From contig NZ_CP035534.1 in assembly GCF_009068765.1 (NCBI RefSeq), positions 992,001-1,056,000 on the forward strand: 64,000 nt of DNA, written 5' to 3'. This document shows, in pieces, positions 28,275-37,112 of this stretch (position 1 is its first letter; every line of letters starts with the position of its first letter). A program made the position numbers and the translations under genes. This DNA is from Sulfurimonas hydrogeniphila. GTDB lineage: Bacteria; Campylobacterota; Campylobacteria; Campylobacterales; Sulfurimonadaceae. The notes below the pieces were generated by a model. It saw only the letters and a program-made list of their open reading frames with translations, had not been told where the DNA came from and searched no databases.

Positions 28275-28655
28275 ATGAATATGCATAAAATTATATCCGG
28301 GTCATTTTTTATCTTGGCCATGACGGTCAATTTCGGTTTTTTTTACGGAGAGCCTACAGTACTTGAACAGCACAGTTCTTACGAGCTTTTTGCCGCGATT
28401 ATTGTCAACCTGATAGCCACAGTACTCAAACTGGGGGACAGAACACAGCTGGGGGCGGTTTTACTGGCAACAAGTATTGTAGCAGATATTCAGCTTATCG
28501 CATCTGCGACTGTCTGGGCTTTTGCAATATATGTAATTGGTGATGTGAATATAGAGGCCGCAACAGCGATTGTCTCACTCTCAGGCGGAGCACTCCTGGC
28601 AAATATAGTCTCGGTTATACTCTTTGTCGGCGATACACTCAAGTCAAAAAGATAG
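28275..28655 (+). CDS. Small membrane protein (DUF6394-like), partner of the potassium channel gene
   Basis: 126 residues with four hydrophobic segments. The start at 28275 is chosen because GGAGA lies eight bases ahead, while the frame upstream has no such site and codes for unlikely residues. No catalytic motif. Six bases separate it from the potassium channel gene, and the small protein looks like a regular companion of this channel in the phylum (recollection, not checked). An accessory role for the channel is inference. Confidence 0.75.
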   Translation: MNMHKIISGSFFILAMTVNFGFFYGEPTVLEQHSSYELFAAIIVNLIATVLKLGDRTQLGAVLLATSIVADIQLIASATVWAFAIYVIGDVNIEAATAIVSLSGGALLANIVSVILFVGDTLKSKR

Positions 28656-28661
28656 CAAGAT

Positions 28662-30314
28662 ATGAATGAACAGATTGTATGGATTGTTCTTAAAAGGTTA
28701 AGGACACCTTTTTTGGTCATTATCATTACTTTTGCCATATCCATACTCGGGTTAGTACTGATTCAGGGGACAGACAACAACGGCGACCCTTATCAGATGA
28801 CTTTTTTTGATGCCTTTTATTTTGTAACCTATATGGCAAGTACTATCGGTTTTGGAGAGGCTCCGTATACTTTCAACTACGAACAGCGAATGTGGGTGAG
28901 TTTTTCTATCTATTTTACAGTGATAGGATGGTTTTACGGGATAGGAGCGATAGTTTCTCTGATACAGGATGAGGCACTGAAAAAAGCATTAAACAGGAAC
29001 TCGTTCAGAAATCATGTAAGAAATATAAACAAACCCTTTTATATTATTCTCGGATATAACGGGATAACAAAAAGTATTATTGACAGACTCAACGGACATG
29101 ACTACAGGCTCGTTGTTTTAGATAAAGACGAAGAGAAGATAGACGAGTTGATATTGGAAAATTTTTATCCAAATGTTCCTGGATTTGTAGGCGATGCAAC
29201 AAATCAAAAAATGCTTAAAATTGCAGGAATCCATCAAAAAAACTGTGCAGGTATAATCTCTCTTTTTGAAGATGATATGGTAAATTCAAAAATAGCCACC
29301 ATCAGCAAACTGCTCAATAAAAAAATTGATATTATTGTCAAGGCAACTTCAAAGGCTCAGCTTGAACACTTTCGAAGTATGAATTTGAAACATGTGAAAA
29401 ATCCTTTTGATATTATATCAAAACGCATCTACTATGGTATAACAGCACCCTATATCTGGCTTTTGGAGATGTGGATGTACGGACACATACTCAAACTGAA
29501 AAAAAGAGACCAGTTCCCTCTTGGAAAATACATTATATACGGTAAAGGAAGAATGGGCAAAGCGATTCAAGAAGGATTGCAAAAGGCCGGTATAGAGTAT
29601 GTGATTGAAGATTTTGATTCACAGCGCTACATAGAAGAGAAAAATACAACCATTTTCGGGGATGATGAAGATATACACAGACTGATTGAACTCGGTGTCA
29701 AAGAGAGTGCCTGCATCATAGCCGCAACACAAAATGATTTGCTGAACCTTACTATTTTAAACAAGGCGAAACAGTTGAATCCGAAAATATTTACAATGGC
29801 CCGTGAAAATTCCTTAGACGATTTAAATATATTTCAGGCATCTAAAATCAATAAAATATATATTGTAGAGAAGATACTGGCTGATGCAACATACAGCTAT
29901 ATAGCAAGACCTCTGGCTGACCTGTTTATACAAGAAGCACGCAAAAAAGATGATGAATGGGCAAGAATCATTGTCTATATGCTTAATAATATCACAGGGA
30001 TGAATCCAATGTACTTTGAAACTGTACTGAATGATGCAAATGCGTATGCACTGACATTAAGGCTTGAAAAAGGTGAAAATATAAGCCTTGCAGATTTAAG
30101 AAGATCCCGTGCTGACAGAAATGAGATGTTACATGTAGTTTTTTTGCTGCTCAAAAGAGGGGATAACATATACTTGATGCCTGATGCAAGAATGAATCTG
30201 CAAATCGGTGATGAACTGCTGATAGTCTCAGATGAGGAAAATTACAGTGATTTTGAGTATATTGTCAATAACATATATGAACTGGAGTATGTTTTAGGAT
30301 ATACAAGTTCTTAA
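28662..30314 (+). CDS. Potassium channel with two RCK (TrkA-like) domains
   Basis: 550 residues. Two transmembrane helices (about 15-36 and 72-98) flank a pore with the filter TIGFGE at residues 61-66; most channels have TVGYGD. Two Rossmann-type RCK domains follow, starting at PFYIILGYNGITKS (about 125) and LGKYIIYGKGRMGKA (about 287), each with the acidic residue after strand 2, and then a TrkA-C domain to the end. It probably gates with nucleotides or ions bound by the RCK ring. It overlaps the end of the next reverse-strand kinase gene by four bases. Confidence 0.9.
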   Translation: MNEQIVWIVLKRLRTPFLVIIITFAISILGLVLIQGTDNNGDPYQMTFFDAFYFVTYMASTIGFGEAPYTFNYEQRMWVSFSIYFTVIGWFYGIGAIVSLIQDEALKKALNRNSFRNHVRNINKPFYIILGYNGITKSIIDRLNGHDYRLVVLDKDEEKIDELILENFYPNVPGFVGDATNQKMLKIAGIHQKNCAGIISLFEDDMVNSKIATISKLLNKKIDIIVKATSKAQLEHFRSMNLKHVKNPFDIISKRIYYGITAPYIWLLEMWMYGHILKLKKRDQFPLGKYIIYGKGRMGKAIQEGLQKAGIEYVIEDFDSQRYIEEKNTTIFGDDEDIHRLIELGVKESACIIAATQNDLLNLTILNKAKQLNPKIFTMARENSLDDLNIFQASKINKIYIVEKILADATYSYIARPLADLFIQEARKKDDEWARIIVYMLNNITGMNPMYFETVLNDANAYALTLRLEKGENISLADLRRSRADRNEMLHVVFLLLKRGDNIYLMPDARMNLQIGDELLIVSDEENYSDFEYIVNNIYELEYVLGYTSS

Positions 30315-31372
30315 GGCAGAGTTAAAACAAAGCGTGTACCTGCAGGCTCGTTTTTTTGCACAACTATTTTTATATCCATAGCATATGCCAGTCTTTTTAC
30401 GATATCAAGCCCGAGACCACTGCTGTTTTCATCACTGTAGGAGCGTTCAAATATTTTTTCCGGTTCTTTGATTCCTTTGCCGCTATCTTCTATATATAAA
30501 GCATTCTTATTGTTATAAATCTTTATATATCCATTGGAACTGTTGTATTTACAGGCATTTGAAATAATGTTTTGCAGAATTTGTTTCATAGCCTGTTTAT
30601 TTATTTTTGCTTTGAGTATGTTGCACTGAATGTGAAAAGCGATATGGGGATAAAGGGCTTTTTGGATTTCAACAACTTCTTGAATAATAGGGCATATATT
30701 TTGATTTTGTATCTGAAAAGTTTCTTCCTGAAGCAGTATTGTTAGGTTTTCATGGAGTTCTGAAATATTGTTGATACTCTTTTTTAACCTTATTAGTGCT
30801 TTTGTATTTTGTAATTGCGGAATTTTTTCGATGAGTTTCATATTGAGTTGCATAGAGGTGACAGGCGTATTTAAGTCATGAATTAAATCTTTTGCAAATT
30901 TATCAAGAGTTATGATACTTTCGCGTAAAGGCTTTAAAGCATTTTTTGCAAGCTTGTAGCTAATATATGCAAAAATAAGAAGCAATAAAAACTGTATGGA
31001 CAGAACTTTTTTTTTGAAGTTGGATAATCTTTGATCAAAGCTGTGTTTTGACTTAAATACTTGTAGATATTTTCCACGCCTGTTCATAGGCAGCAGTTTG
31101 GAAAATTCTTTTTCTCCTATAGTGAAATTTCTAATATCAACATGTTTGGGTACTTTGACAAAAGCATGATGAAAATCTTTGTTGTATTCATCTATTGAAG
31201 TACCCATTTTAATATGTCTGGCGTACTCAATAAGTGAAAATTCCTCTTCTTTTAAAAAGTGGTTTTTTGTCTGTTGAAAATAAAAATATCCGGCAATTAA
31301 AATAAGCAGGGCAGTGCTGATAAAGTAAATAAGAAAAAATTTTAAAAATGCCAGTTTTTCATGATGATGCAA
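30311..31372 (-). CDS. Sensor histidine kinase
   Basis: 353 residues. A first membrane segment lies near residues 10-30, a periplasmic stretch of about 95 residues follows, then a second membrane segment near 128-148. The H-box is LIHDLNTPVTSMQLNMKLIE, the N-box NIISNACKYNS, then DSGKGIKEPE and SSGLGLDIVKRLAYAM. There is no HAMP domain. It begins inside the last codons of the response regulator gene (14-base overlap). This layout resembles small ArsS-type kinases of the phylum, but the signal is not known. Confidence 0.9.
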   Translation of the reverse strand: MHHHEKLAFLKFFLIYFISTALLILIAGYFYFQQTKNHFLKEEEFSLIEYARHIKMGTSIDEYNKDFHHAFVKVPKHVDIRNFTIGEKEFSKLLPMNRRGKYLQVFKSKHSFDQRLSNFKKKVLSIQFLLLLIFAYISYKLAKNALKPLRESIITLDKFAKDLIHDLNTPVTSMQLNMKLIEKIPQLQNTKALIRLKKSINNISELHENLTILLQEETFQIQNQNICPIIQEVVEIQKALYPHIAFHIQCNILKAKINKQAMKQILQNIISNACKYNSSNGYIKIYNNKNALYIEDSGKGIKEPEKIFERSYSDENSSGLGLDIVKRLAYAMDIKIVVQKNEPAGTRFVLTLP

Positions 31373-32012
31373 GACGGTATCCTATCCCTTTTATCGTTGT
31401 AATTGGGAGACCGATTTTGCGAAGTTTGTTAATGTGTACACGCAAGGCTCCCTCGCTCATCTCTTTGTTCCCGTTGAGTGCTTCGAGTATAAGCTCTTTT
31501 TGGACTGTTTTGTTGAGGTTTTGAAAAAACAGCTTTGTAATCTGCAGTTCATAAGGAGAAAGCGGTATGAATTTTGATTGATTGTAAAGTTCGTCTTTGT
31601 CGATTACAAAGCGAAAGTCATTGACCCGTAATTCATTCTGATAGGTATGATAGGCTTTTTTCAAAAGAGCATGTATGCGTATGAGGAGTTCATCAAAATC
31701 AAAGGGCTTTTTGATGTAGTCATCCGCACCGACATCAAAGCCGTTTGCCAAAGAGGCGACATCACTTAAAGAAGTAAGGAAAACAGCCGGTGTCATATCT
31801 CCGCTTTGGCGTAAACTTTTTAAAAACTCAAAACCGTTAAGCAAGGGGACATTGACATCCAAAAGCATCAGTGTGAACCTGTTTTCAAATGTAGCATCAA
31901 GAGCTGCTTCCCCGTCCTTTACATGTAACACTTCAAATGCTTCATTTTCCAACAGTTCAATTAAGGTTTCAGATAATACTTCATCATCTTCTAATAATAA
32001 TATTTTTGTCAT
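31359..32012 (-). CDS. OmpR-type response regulator
   Basis: 217 residues from the ATG at 32012; a TTG two codons upstream (32018) is the other possible start, and neither has a clear ribosome site. The receiver has LLEDDE, the phospho-acceptor aspartate in LMLLDVNVPLLNG and KKPFDF; the winged helix ends TTIKGIGYRLASS. It is first in the pair with the overlapping kinase gene. Two palindromes just upstream (32019-32028 and 32044-32055) could be autoregulatory sites. Confidence 0.92.
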   Translation of the reverse strand: MTKILLLEDDEVLSETLIELLENEAFEVLHVKDGEAALDATFENRFTLMLLDVNVPLLNGFEFLKSLRQSGDMTPAVFLTSLSDVASLANGFDVGADDYIKKPFDFDELLIRIHALLKKAYHTYQNELRVNDFRFVIDKDELYNQSKFIPLSPYELQITKLFFQNLNKTVQKELILEALNGNKEMSEGALRVHINKLRKIGLPITTIKGIGYRLASS

Positions 32013-32018
32013 AGGCAA

Positions 32019-32126
32019 AGTATATACTAAAGCACATTAGCTCAATGTTAACATTCAATAATCTTTTCTTTTGTGTAAATAGTGTATTATTAGTATAATA
32101 CTTCAGATTTTAAAGGGCTATATATT
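32019..32126. promoter_or_regulatory. Divergent control region between a response regulator and the YgiQ gene
   Basis: It holds three perfect palindromic signals: AGTATATACT (32019-32028), AATGTTAACATT (32044-32055), and GTATTAT with ATAATAC (32084-32090 and 32095-32101). The last covers the TATAAT -10 box (32094-32099) for the forward YgiQ gene. AAAGGG at 32112-32117 is that gene's ribosome site. Confidence 0.5.
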
Positions 32127-33908
32127 TTGAGCAGACGACATAAAAACAAACACAACAATCCAAAAAGAGATACCGTCACTTTCAGCGAAAAAGATTTTCT
32201 GCCGACAACACGGGCCGAAATGGATGCGAAAGGCTGGGATTATTGTGATGTTATTTTAGTCAGCGGGGATGCCTATATAGACTCTCCTTTTATCGGTGTT
32301 GCTATGGTCGGGCGTATGCTTGAGAGAATGGGATACAGAGTCGGAATGATAGGACAGCCGGACATTGACAGACCTGATGATATTATGCGTTTGGGTGAGC
32401 CTCGTTTGTACTGGGGTGTCAGTGGTGGCAGCGTCGACAGTATGGTTTCAAACTATACAGCCACCAAAAAGTTTCGAAATTCCGATGATTATACTCCGGG
32501 CGGAAAAAACAACAAAAGACCAGACAGAGCAGTTTTGGTTTATACAAATCTGATACGGCGTTATTTTAAGAATACTGTGCCTATAGTTTTGGGAGGTATT
32601 GAAGCCTCTTTGCGACGTGTAAGTCATTATGATTACTGGTCCAACAAACTCAAAAAGCCTGTTTTGTTTGATTCTAAGGCGGATGTGATGATTTACGGTA
32701 TGGGGGAAATAGCCCTTGAGCAGTTAACCCGTGCCATAGATGAAAAGAGGGATTACAGAGATATACGGGGTATCTGTTATATATCCAAAGAGCCGGTTTA
32801 TGAGTTTATTCAGCTTCCTTCGCACCAAGAGTGTTTGGATGACAAAGAGAAATATATAGACCTTTTTGATCTCTTTTATGACAATAATGACCCTATAGCG
32901 GCAAAAGGACTCTGTCAGCCGGTAGACAGCCGGTACCTCATTCAAAACCCTCCCTGTGACTACCTGAATGAAGAGGAGATGGATGCAAACTCCAACCTGC
33001 CTTTTACAAGAGAGCTGCACCCTTACTATGCCAAAGAAGGGAAAGTGAAATGTCTGGAGACGATTAAGTTTTCCATCATGACGCATCACGGCTGTTGGGG
33101 AGAGTGCAACTTTTGTGCTATCGGTGTGCATCAGGGGCGGACGATAAGAACACGGTCTGAGAAAAATATTTTGTCTGAAGCAAAAGATTTTAACAAATAC
33201 AAAGATTATAAAGGCATTATTTCCGATGTCGGCGGACCTACGGCAAATATGTACGGATATGAGTGCAATAAAAAGCTCAAACTCGGTACCTGTGACCATC
33301 AGCGTTGTGTTGATGCAAGCCATTTATGCAAGTCGATGAAGGTTGACCACTCCCGCAACATAAATCTTTTACGCCAGGTTCGTCAGGTGGAGGGTGTGAG
33401 AAAAGCGTTTGTGGCTTCGGGTGTCCGATATGATTTGATTACAGAGGATAAACAGCACGGATACAGTTACCTCAAAGAGATGGTAGAACATCATATATCA
33501 GGACAGATGAAAGTAGCTCCGGAACATACGCAGCAGCATGTACTTGAACTCATGGGAAAACCGGGAAAACAGACGCTTATAGATTTTAAAAAACTCTACG
33601 ACAAACTCAACAAAGAGTCTGGAAAGAAACAGTTTTTGACCTATTATCTCATTGCAGCCCATCCGGGATGTGAGGAGAAAGACATGCACGAGTTGAAGCG
33701 TTTTACCACAGAAGAGTTGCAAATGAATCCTGAACAGGCACAGGTCTTTACTCCGACTCCAGGTACCTATTCTGCTGTAATGTATTATACTGAACTGGAC
33801 CCTAAAACACGCAAGAAAATTTTTGTAGAAAAAGATACAAAACGCAAAGAGCGGCAAAAACAGATAGTGGTTGCAAAAGATACCTTTGCATCAGGATTTG
33901 CTTCTTAA
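32127..33908 (+). CDS. YgiQ family radical SAM protein
   Basis: 593 residues, starting at a TTG with AAAGGG nine bases ahead. The N-terminal cobalamin-binding-like domain contains SGDAYIDSPFIGVAMVGRML; the radical SAM cluster motif is Cys323, Cys327 and Cys330 (CWGECNFC). The large C-terminal part has KVAPEHTQQHVL and QVFTPTPGTYSAVMYYT, typical of YgiQ. The family's reaction is unknown. It is a single gene, with the end overlapping the convergent methyltransferase gene by four bases. Confidence 0.93.
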   Translation: MSRRHKNKHNNPKRDTVTFSEKDFLPTTRAEMDAKGWDYCDVILVSGDAYIDSPFIGVAMVGRMLERMGYRVGMIGQPDIDRPDDIMRLGEPRLYWGVSGGSVDSMVSNYTATKKFRNSDDYTPGGKNNKRPDRAVLVYTNLIRRYFKNTVPIVLGGIEASLRRVSHYDYWSNKLKKPVLFDSKADVMIYGMGEIALEQLTRAIDEKRDYRDIRGICYISKEPVYEFIQLPSHQECLDDKEKYIDLFDLFYDNNDPIAAKGLCQPVDSRYLIQNPPCDYLNEEEMDANSNLPFTRELHPYYAKEGKVKCLETIKFSIMTHHGCWGECNFCAIGVHQGRTIRTRSEKNILSEAKDFNKYKDYKGIISDVGGPTANMYGYECNKKLKLGTCDHQRCVDASHLCKSMKVDHSRNINLLRQVRQVEGVRKAFVASGVRYDLITEDKQHGYSYLKEMVEHHISGQMKVAPEHTQQHVLELMGKPGKQTLIDFKKLYDKLNKESGKKQFLTYYLIAAHPGCEEKDMHELKRFTTEELQMNPEQAQVFTPTPGTYSAVMYYTELDPKTRKKIFVEKDTKRKERQKQIVVAKDTFASGFAS

Positions 33909-34822
33909 TCTTTACGAATGGATGTAGCCGTTACAAATATATAGTCTTTGCCCGTAACAGTGACGCGAAACTTTTTTTGCTGCAGGTATTTTTTTGCAAA
34001 GATGACATCCTTGTAAAGCAGTCCCATTTCTGAAAAAGCATAGTTTTTGACTCTGGCCCCATAAATCATTTCCCCGTCTATCCAGCGGCAGTTTGGAAAA
34101 CCGAGTATCATAGCTCCCTCTTTTTTGAGATGGTTTTGGACTATGGACATGAGTGTTTTGTTAAACTCCAAATTTGAGCTTTGCAGTGTGCCTATACTGA
34201 TGATGAGGTCAAATTTTCCCAAATCAAGTGCATTGAGACTGTTGATATCGGCTACATGTAAAGAGATGTTGGCAAAGTTTTTAAACTTCTTTTTTGCCGC
34301 GTCTACGGCAGACTCGCAGTAGTCGATGCCGACAAGGTCAAGCTCTGCAAAGTTGTCTGCCAAAGAGGCGATAACTTCAAACTCGTCTCCACTGTTGACC
34401 CCGAGATTCAAAATACGTTTTCTTTTGTTCAGGTGTACATTTTTTAATGCCTGTGTGTAACTGTAAATAAAAGAAGCCTCTTCATTTTTGTGAATTTTTC
34501 CGAAAATGGAATTTTCTCCGTATTTTTCTTCTTTGTCTGTGATGTTTTTATGAAAGGTGCTGTCTTCATCAAGTTTTTCATAACGCATAATTACGGTGTG
34601 TTCATCAGCAATTTTCGGTGTCAGCATTCTGCATTTAAGCAAATGTGCCAAATCAATCCAGCTTTTATAGCCACGGTAAATATACTCTTGTCCGTTACAT
34701 GTAATGCGTGTGCCGTTATACAACGAAGTCGCAATGTCAGGATTAAGTATTTGAAATGAAATTATCTCTTTTCCCTGCATTGTATTGATGTAATTTTGTA
34801 ATACTTTTGTGATTTGTGTCAT
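33905..34822 (-). CDS. SAM-dependent methyltransferase (class I)
   Basis: 305 residues from the ATG at 34822. A long N-terminal extension of no known fold is followed by a Rossmann methyltransferase domain: ILNLGVNSGDEFEV (motif I), LVGIDYCESAVDAAKKKF, VADINSL and FDLIISIGTLQ. The substrate cannot be told. The start is uncertain. A -10 box at 34853-34858 would put the transcript start at about 34846, exactly at an alternative in-frame ATG, giving a leaderless message of 313 residues. Neither ATG has a Shine-Dalgarno site. Confidence 0.8.
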   Translation of the reverse strand: MTQITKVLQNYINTMQGKEIISFQILNPDIATSLYNGTRITCNGQEYIYRGYKSWIDLAHLLKCRMLTPKIADEHTVIMRYEKLDEDSTFHKNITDKEEKYGENSIFGKIHKNEEASFIYSYTQALKNVHLNKRKRILNLGVNSGDEFEVIASLADNFAELDLVGIDYCESAVDAAKKKFKNFANISLHVADINSLNALDLGKFDLIISIGTLQSSNLEFNKTLMSIVQNHLKKEGAMILGFPNCRWIDGEMIYGARVKNYAFSEMGLLYKDVIFAKKYLQQKKFRVTVTGKDYIFVTATSIRKD

Positions 34823-34852
34823 AGTTTGATGTGTAAAGGTTAGCATTCTTGA

Positions 34853-34858
34853 ATTATA
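34853..34858 (-). promoter_or_regulatory. -10 box of the methyltransferase gene
   Basis: TATAAT on the reverse strand, in GTATAATTC. The distance of seven bases to the first in-frame ATG (34846) would make the transcript leaderless if that ATG is used. Confidence 0.4.
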
Positions 34859-34906
34859 CACTTTTATTAGATAAAATGATAAGAAACCTGTAAAGAGAGA
34901 TATGTT

Positions 34907-36757
34907 TTGACAACGAATGATAATATTAGTTTTTATAATTTTATGCATAAGCAGATACTTGTTGTTATTTTATTGTTTTTAGGAACAGGTCCCGGATATA
35001 TAGTCATGGGATATCTTTACTCTTCAATTATTGTCGAAATACTTTGGTTTGTCCTTTTTTTACTGCTTTCAGTCTGGGGATGGAAGCTGTATAGAAATTA
35101 TTCGAGAAAGATGACTATATCACAAAAAGACAGATGGCTTGAAAAAGTAAAATATTTTATGTTTATATATTTTTCCTTATGGACAATAATGTTTTTATAC
35201 TATATCTCAAAAGATGCTATCAGTGCACATTATATAGCTATTGCAACACAACTCGGCAGTGCGGTAGTCGCGGCAACTATTTTAGCTTCACAGAAAAAGC
35301 TGGTAGTAGCAACAGTTTCGTTTTTAATGCTTCCGCTTGTTGTCTATTTCATAGCAATTGGAGAACTTTATTCGTATATTCTTGCATTTTTCACTGTTGT
35401 GTTGAGTATGGTTCTTTTATATGCTGCAAAAAATACACATGCCTATTTGTTAAAAAGCAGGTTTCAGGCATATCATGATTATTTGACAGGACTTGGAAAC
35501 AGACGTTATTTTATAGAGTATCTGGACAGTTCTGTTAGGGAGAACAAAAACAGATATACCTATTTGCTTTTAATAGATTTGGATTATTTTAAAACAATCA
35601 ACGATACCCTTGGACATGATGTCGGAGATAAACTTCTTGTTGAAGTTTCAGAGCGTTTGACACAATTGGCTGACAAATACAGTAACATCGTTGCCAGATT
35701 GGGTGGAGATGAATTTTGTATTTTAAGCGATGCACTTGAGACGAAAGAGAAATGCCTTGCGCAGGCAAAAGAATTTTCAAATAAAATTCTACACACAATA
35801 AAAGAGACCTATTTTATAGAAGACAGCACGCTTCACATTAGTGCAAGTATAGGGGTGAGTATCATAAACAACCCAAAACTCAATGCCCATGATTTTTTAA
35901 AAGAAGCAGACATTGCAATGTATGAAGTTAAAAGTGCGGACAGAGATGATGTTGTCATATTTAATGATGCACTGTGTAAAATTATAGAAAATAAATTACA
36001 TGTAGAAAGACTGCTGCATTTTGCCATAGAAAAAAATGAAATATATCTGCAATACCAACCCCAAATAAGCTGTAAAAATAAAATTATCGGCTGTGAAGTG
36101 CTTGCAAGGTGGAAAAGTGCCACACTCGGTCAGGTGAGTCCTGAAGTGTTTATCGGCGTTGCTGAGAGTACCGGTTATATTATAGAATTAGGAGAATATA
36201 TTTTGGAAGAAGCTATAAAAACTCTGCAAAGATGGGAAAGTATCGGAATGCATCTGCATCAAATGTCGATTAACATTAGTGTAAGGCAGCTTTTAAACAA
36301 AGATTTTATTTCTATAGTTGAACGTCTTCTTCGTCAGTACAATGTGTCCGGCTTTCATACAAAACTGATTTTTGAAATTACTGAAACGAGTACATCTCAG
36401 GACTTAAAAAGACTGATTGTCACAATCAATGCGCTCAAAAAACATAATATCCATTTTTCTATAGATGATTTTGGTACGGGTTATTCATCATTAAGCTATA
36501 TCCGTGATATTCCCGTAACTGAGTTAAAAATAGATCAGTCTTTTATAGCAGAACTTGACAACAGGCAACAGGCATCTTTAGTGAAGAGTATTATTGATAT
36601 TTCAAAAAATCTGCATCTCACAACAGTAGCCGAAGGTGTTGAAACACAGGAACAAAGAGACTTTTTGGAAAAAATAGAGTGTGATTTGTATCAGGGATAT
36701 CTTTTTTCCAAACCGCTGTTAAGCGAAGATTTTGAAAAACTGATGCGAAATAATTAA
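34907..36757 (+). CDS. Membrane GGDEF/EAL protein (cyclic di-GMP turnover)
   Basis: 616 residues from a TTG at 34907 with GAGAGA ahead; an ATG a few codons on (HKQIL) is also possible. The N-terminal 180 residues form about six membrane segments with no large loop, resembling an integral membrane sensor. The GGDEF domain has GLGNRRYF and RLGGDEF; the EAL domain has EVL instead of EAL, and keeps SINISVRQL, EITETS, IDDFGTGYSSL, KIDQSF and AEGVET. Both activities look possible. The gene stands alone. Confidence 0.92.
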   Translation: MTTNDNISFYNFMHKQILVVILLFLGTGPGYIVMGYLYSSIIVEILWFVLFLLLSVWGWKLYRNYSRKMTISQKDRWLEKVKYFMFIYFSLWTIMFLYYISKDAISAHYIAIATQLGSAVVAATILASQKKLVVATVSFLMLPLVVYFIAIGELYSYILAFFTVVLSMVLLYAAKNTHAYLLKSRFQAYHDYLTGLGNRRYFIEYLDSSVRENKNRYTYLLLIDLDYFKTINDTLGHDVGDKLLVEVSERLTQLADKYSNIVARLGGDEFCILSDALETKEKCLAQAKEFSNKILHTIKETYFIEDSTLHISASIGVSIINNPKLNAHDFLKEADIAMYEVKSADRDDVVIFNDALCKIIENKLHVERLLHFAIEKNEIYLQYQPQISCKNKIIGCEVLARWKSATLGQVSPEVFIGVAESTGYIIELGEYILEEAIKTLQRWESIGMHLHQMSINISVRQLLNKDFISIVERLLRQYNVSGFHTKLIFEITETSTSQDLKRLIVTINALKKHNIHFSIDDFGTGYSSLSYIRDIPVTELKIDQSFIAELDNRQQASLVKSIIDISKNLHLTTVAEGVETQEQRDFLEKIECDLYQGYLFSKPLLSEDFEKLMRNN

Positions 36758-36863
36758 TAATGCAAAAAATGTTCCAACTTCTTTCTTCTCTTACATTATT
36801 TTCAGTTTGATTTGTCTACAATAAACAAACTATAAATGAGTAAAAAAACAATAAAGATAAAAA

Positions 36864-37112
36864 ATGAGAATAGATAAATTTTTAAATTCGGTAAATATTA
36901 CAAAAAGACGTTCTGTTGCACAGGATATGATTAGTAACGGAGTAGTAGAGATAAACGGTGTGGTTGCAAAGGCGAGTAAAAATGTGGAAGTCGGCAGCAT
37001 TATTACTGTAAACTATCTTAATGAATCAAAAAAGTATGAAGTGCTGCAAATTCCTACAACAAAATCAACGCCAAAATCTCTGCAAGATCAGTATATAAAG
37101 GAGATTTCATGA
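36864..37112 (+). CDS. S4-domain RNA-binding protein
   Basis: 82 residues. The first 60 form an S4 domain, MRIDKFLNSVNITKRRSVAQ and then GVVEINGVVAKASKNVEVGSIITVNY, the type found in RqcP/HslR ribosome-associated proteins. It overlaps trpD by four bases and heads the operon that goes on to tsaE, lptB and rpoN. The family binds rRNA or stalled 50S particles, but the exact role of this one is unknown. Confidence 0.88.
   Translation: MRIDKFLNSVNITKRRSVAQDMISNGVVEINGVVAKASKNVEVGSIITVNYLNESKKYEVLQIPTTKSTPKSLQDQYIKEIS

Noticed and set aside
32724-33323. 199-codon reverse frame inside the YgiQ gene
   Set aside because: Opposite a strongly conserved radical SAM gene; composition follows the codon pattern of the sense strand and it has no family likeness.
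34823-34948. Further N-terminal extension of the methyltransferase gene to 34948
   Set aside because: It runs back through the -10 box and into the start of the divergent GGDEF/EAL gene, so it cannot be translated from the likely transcript.
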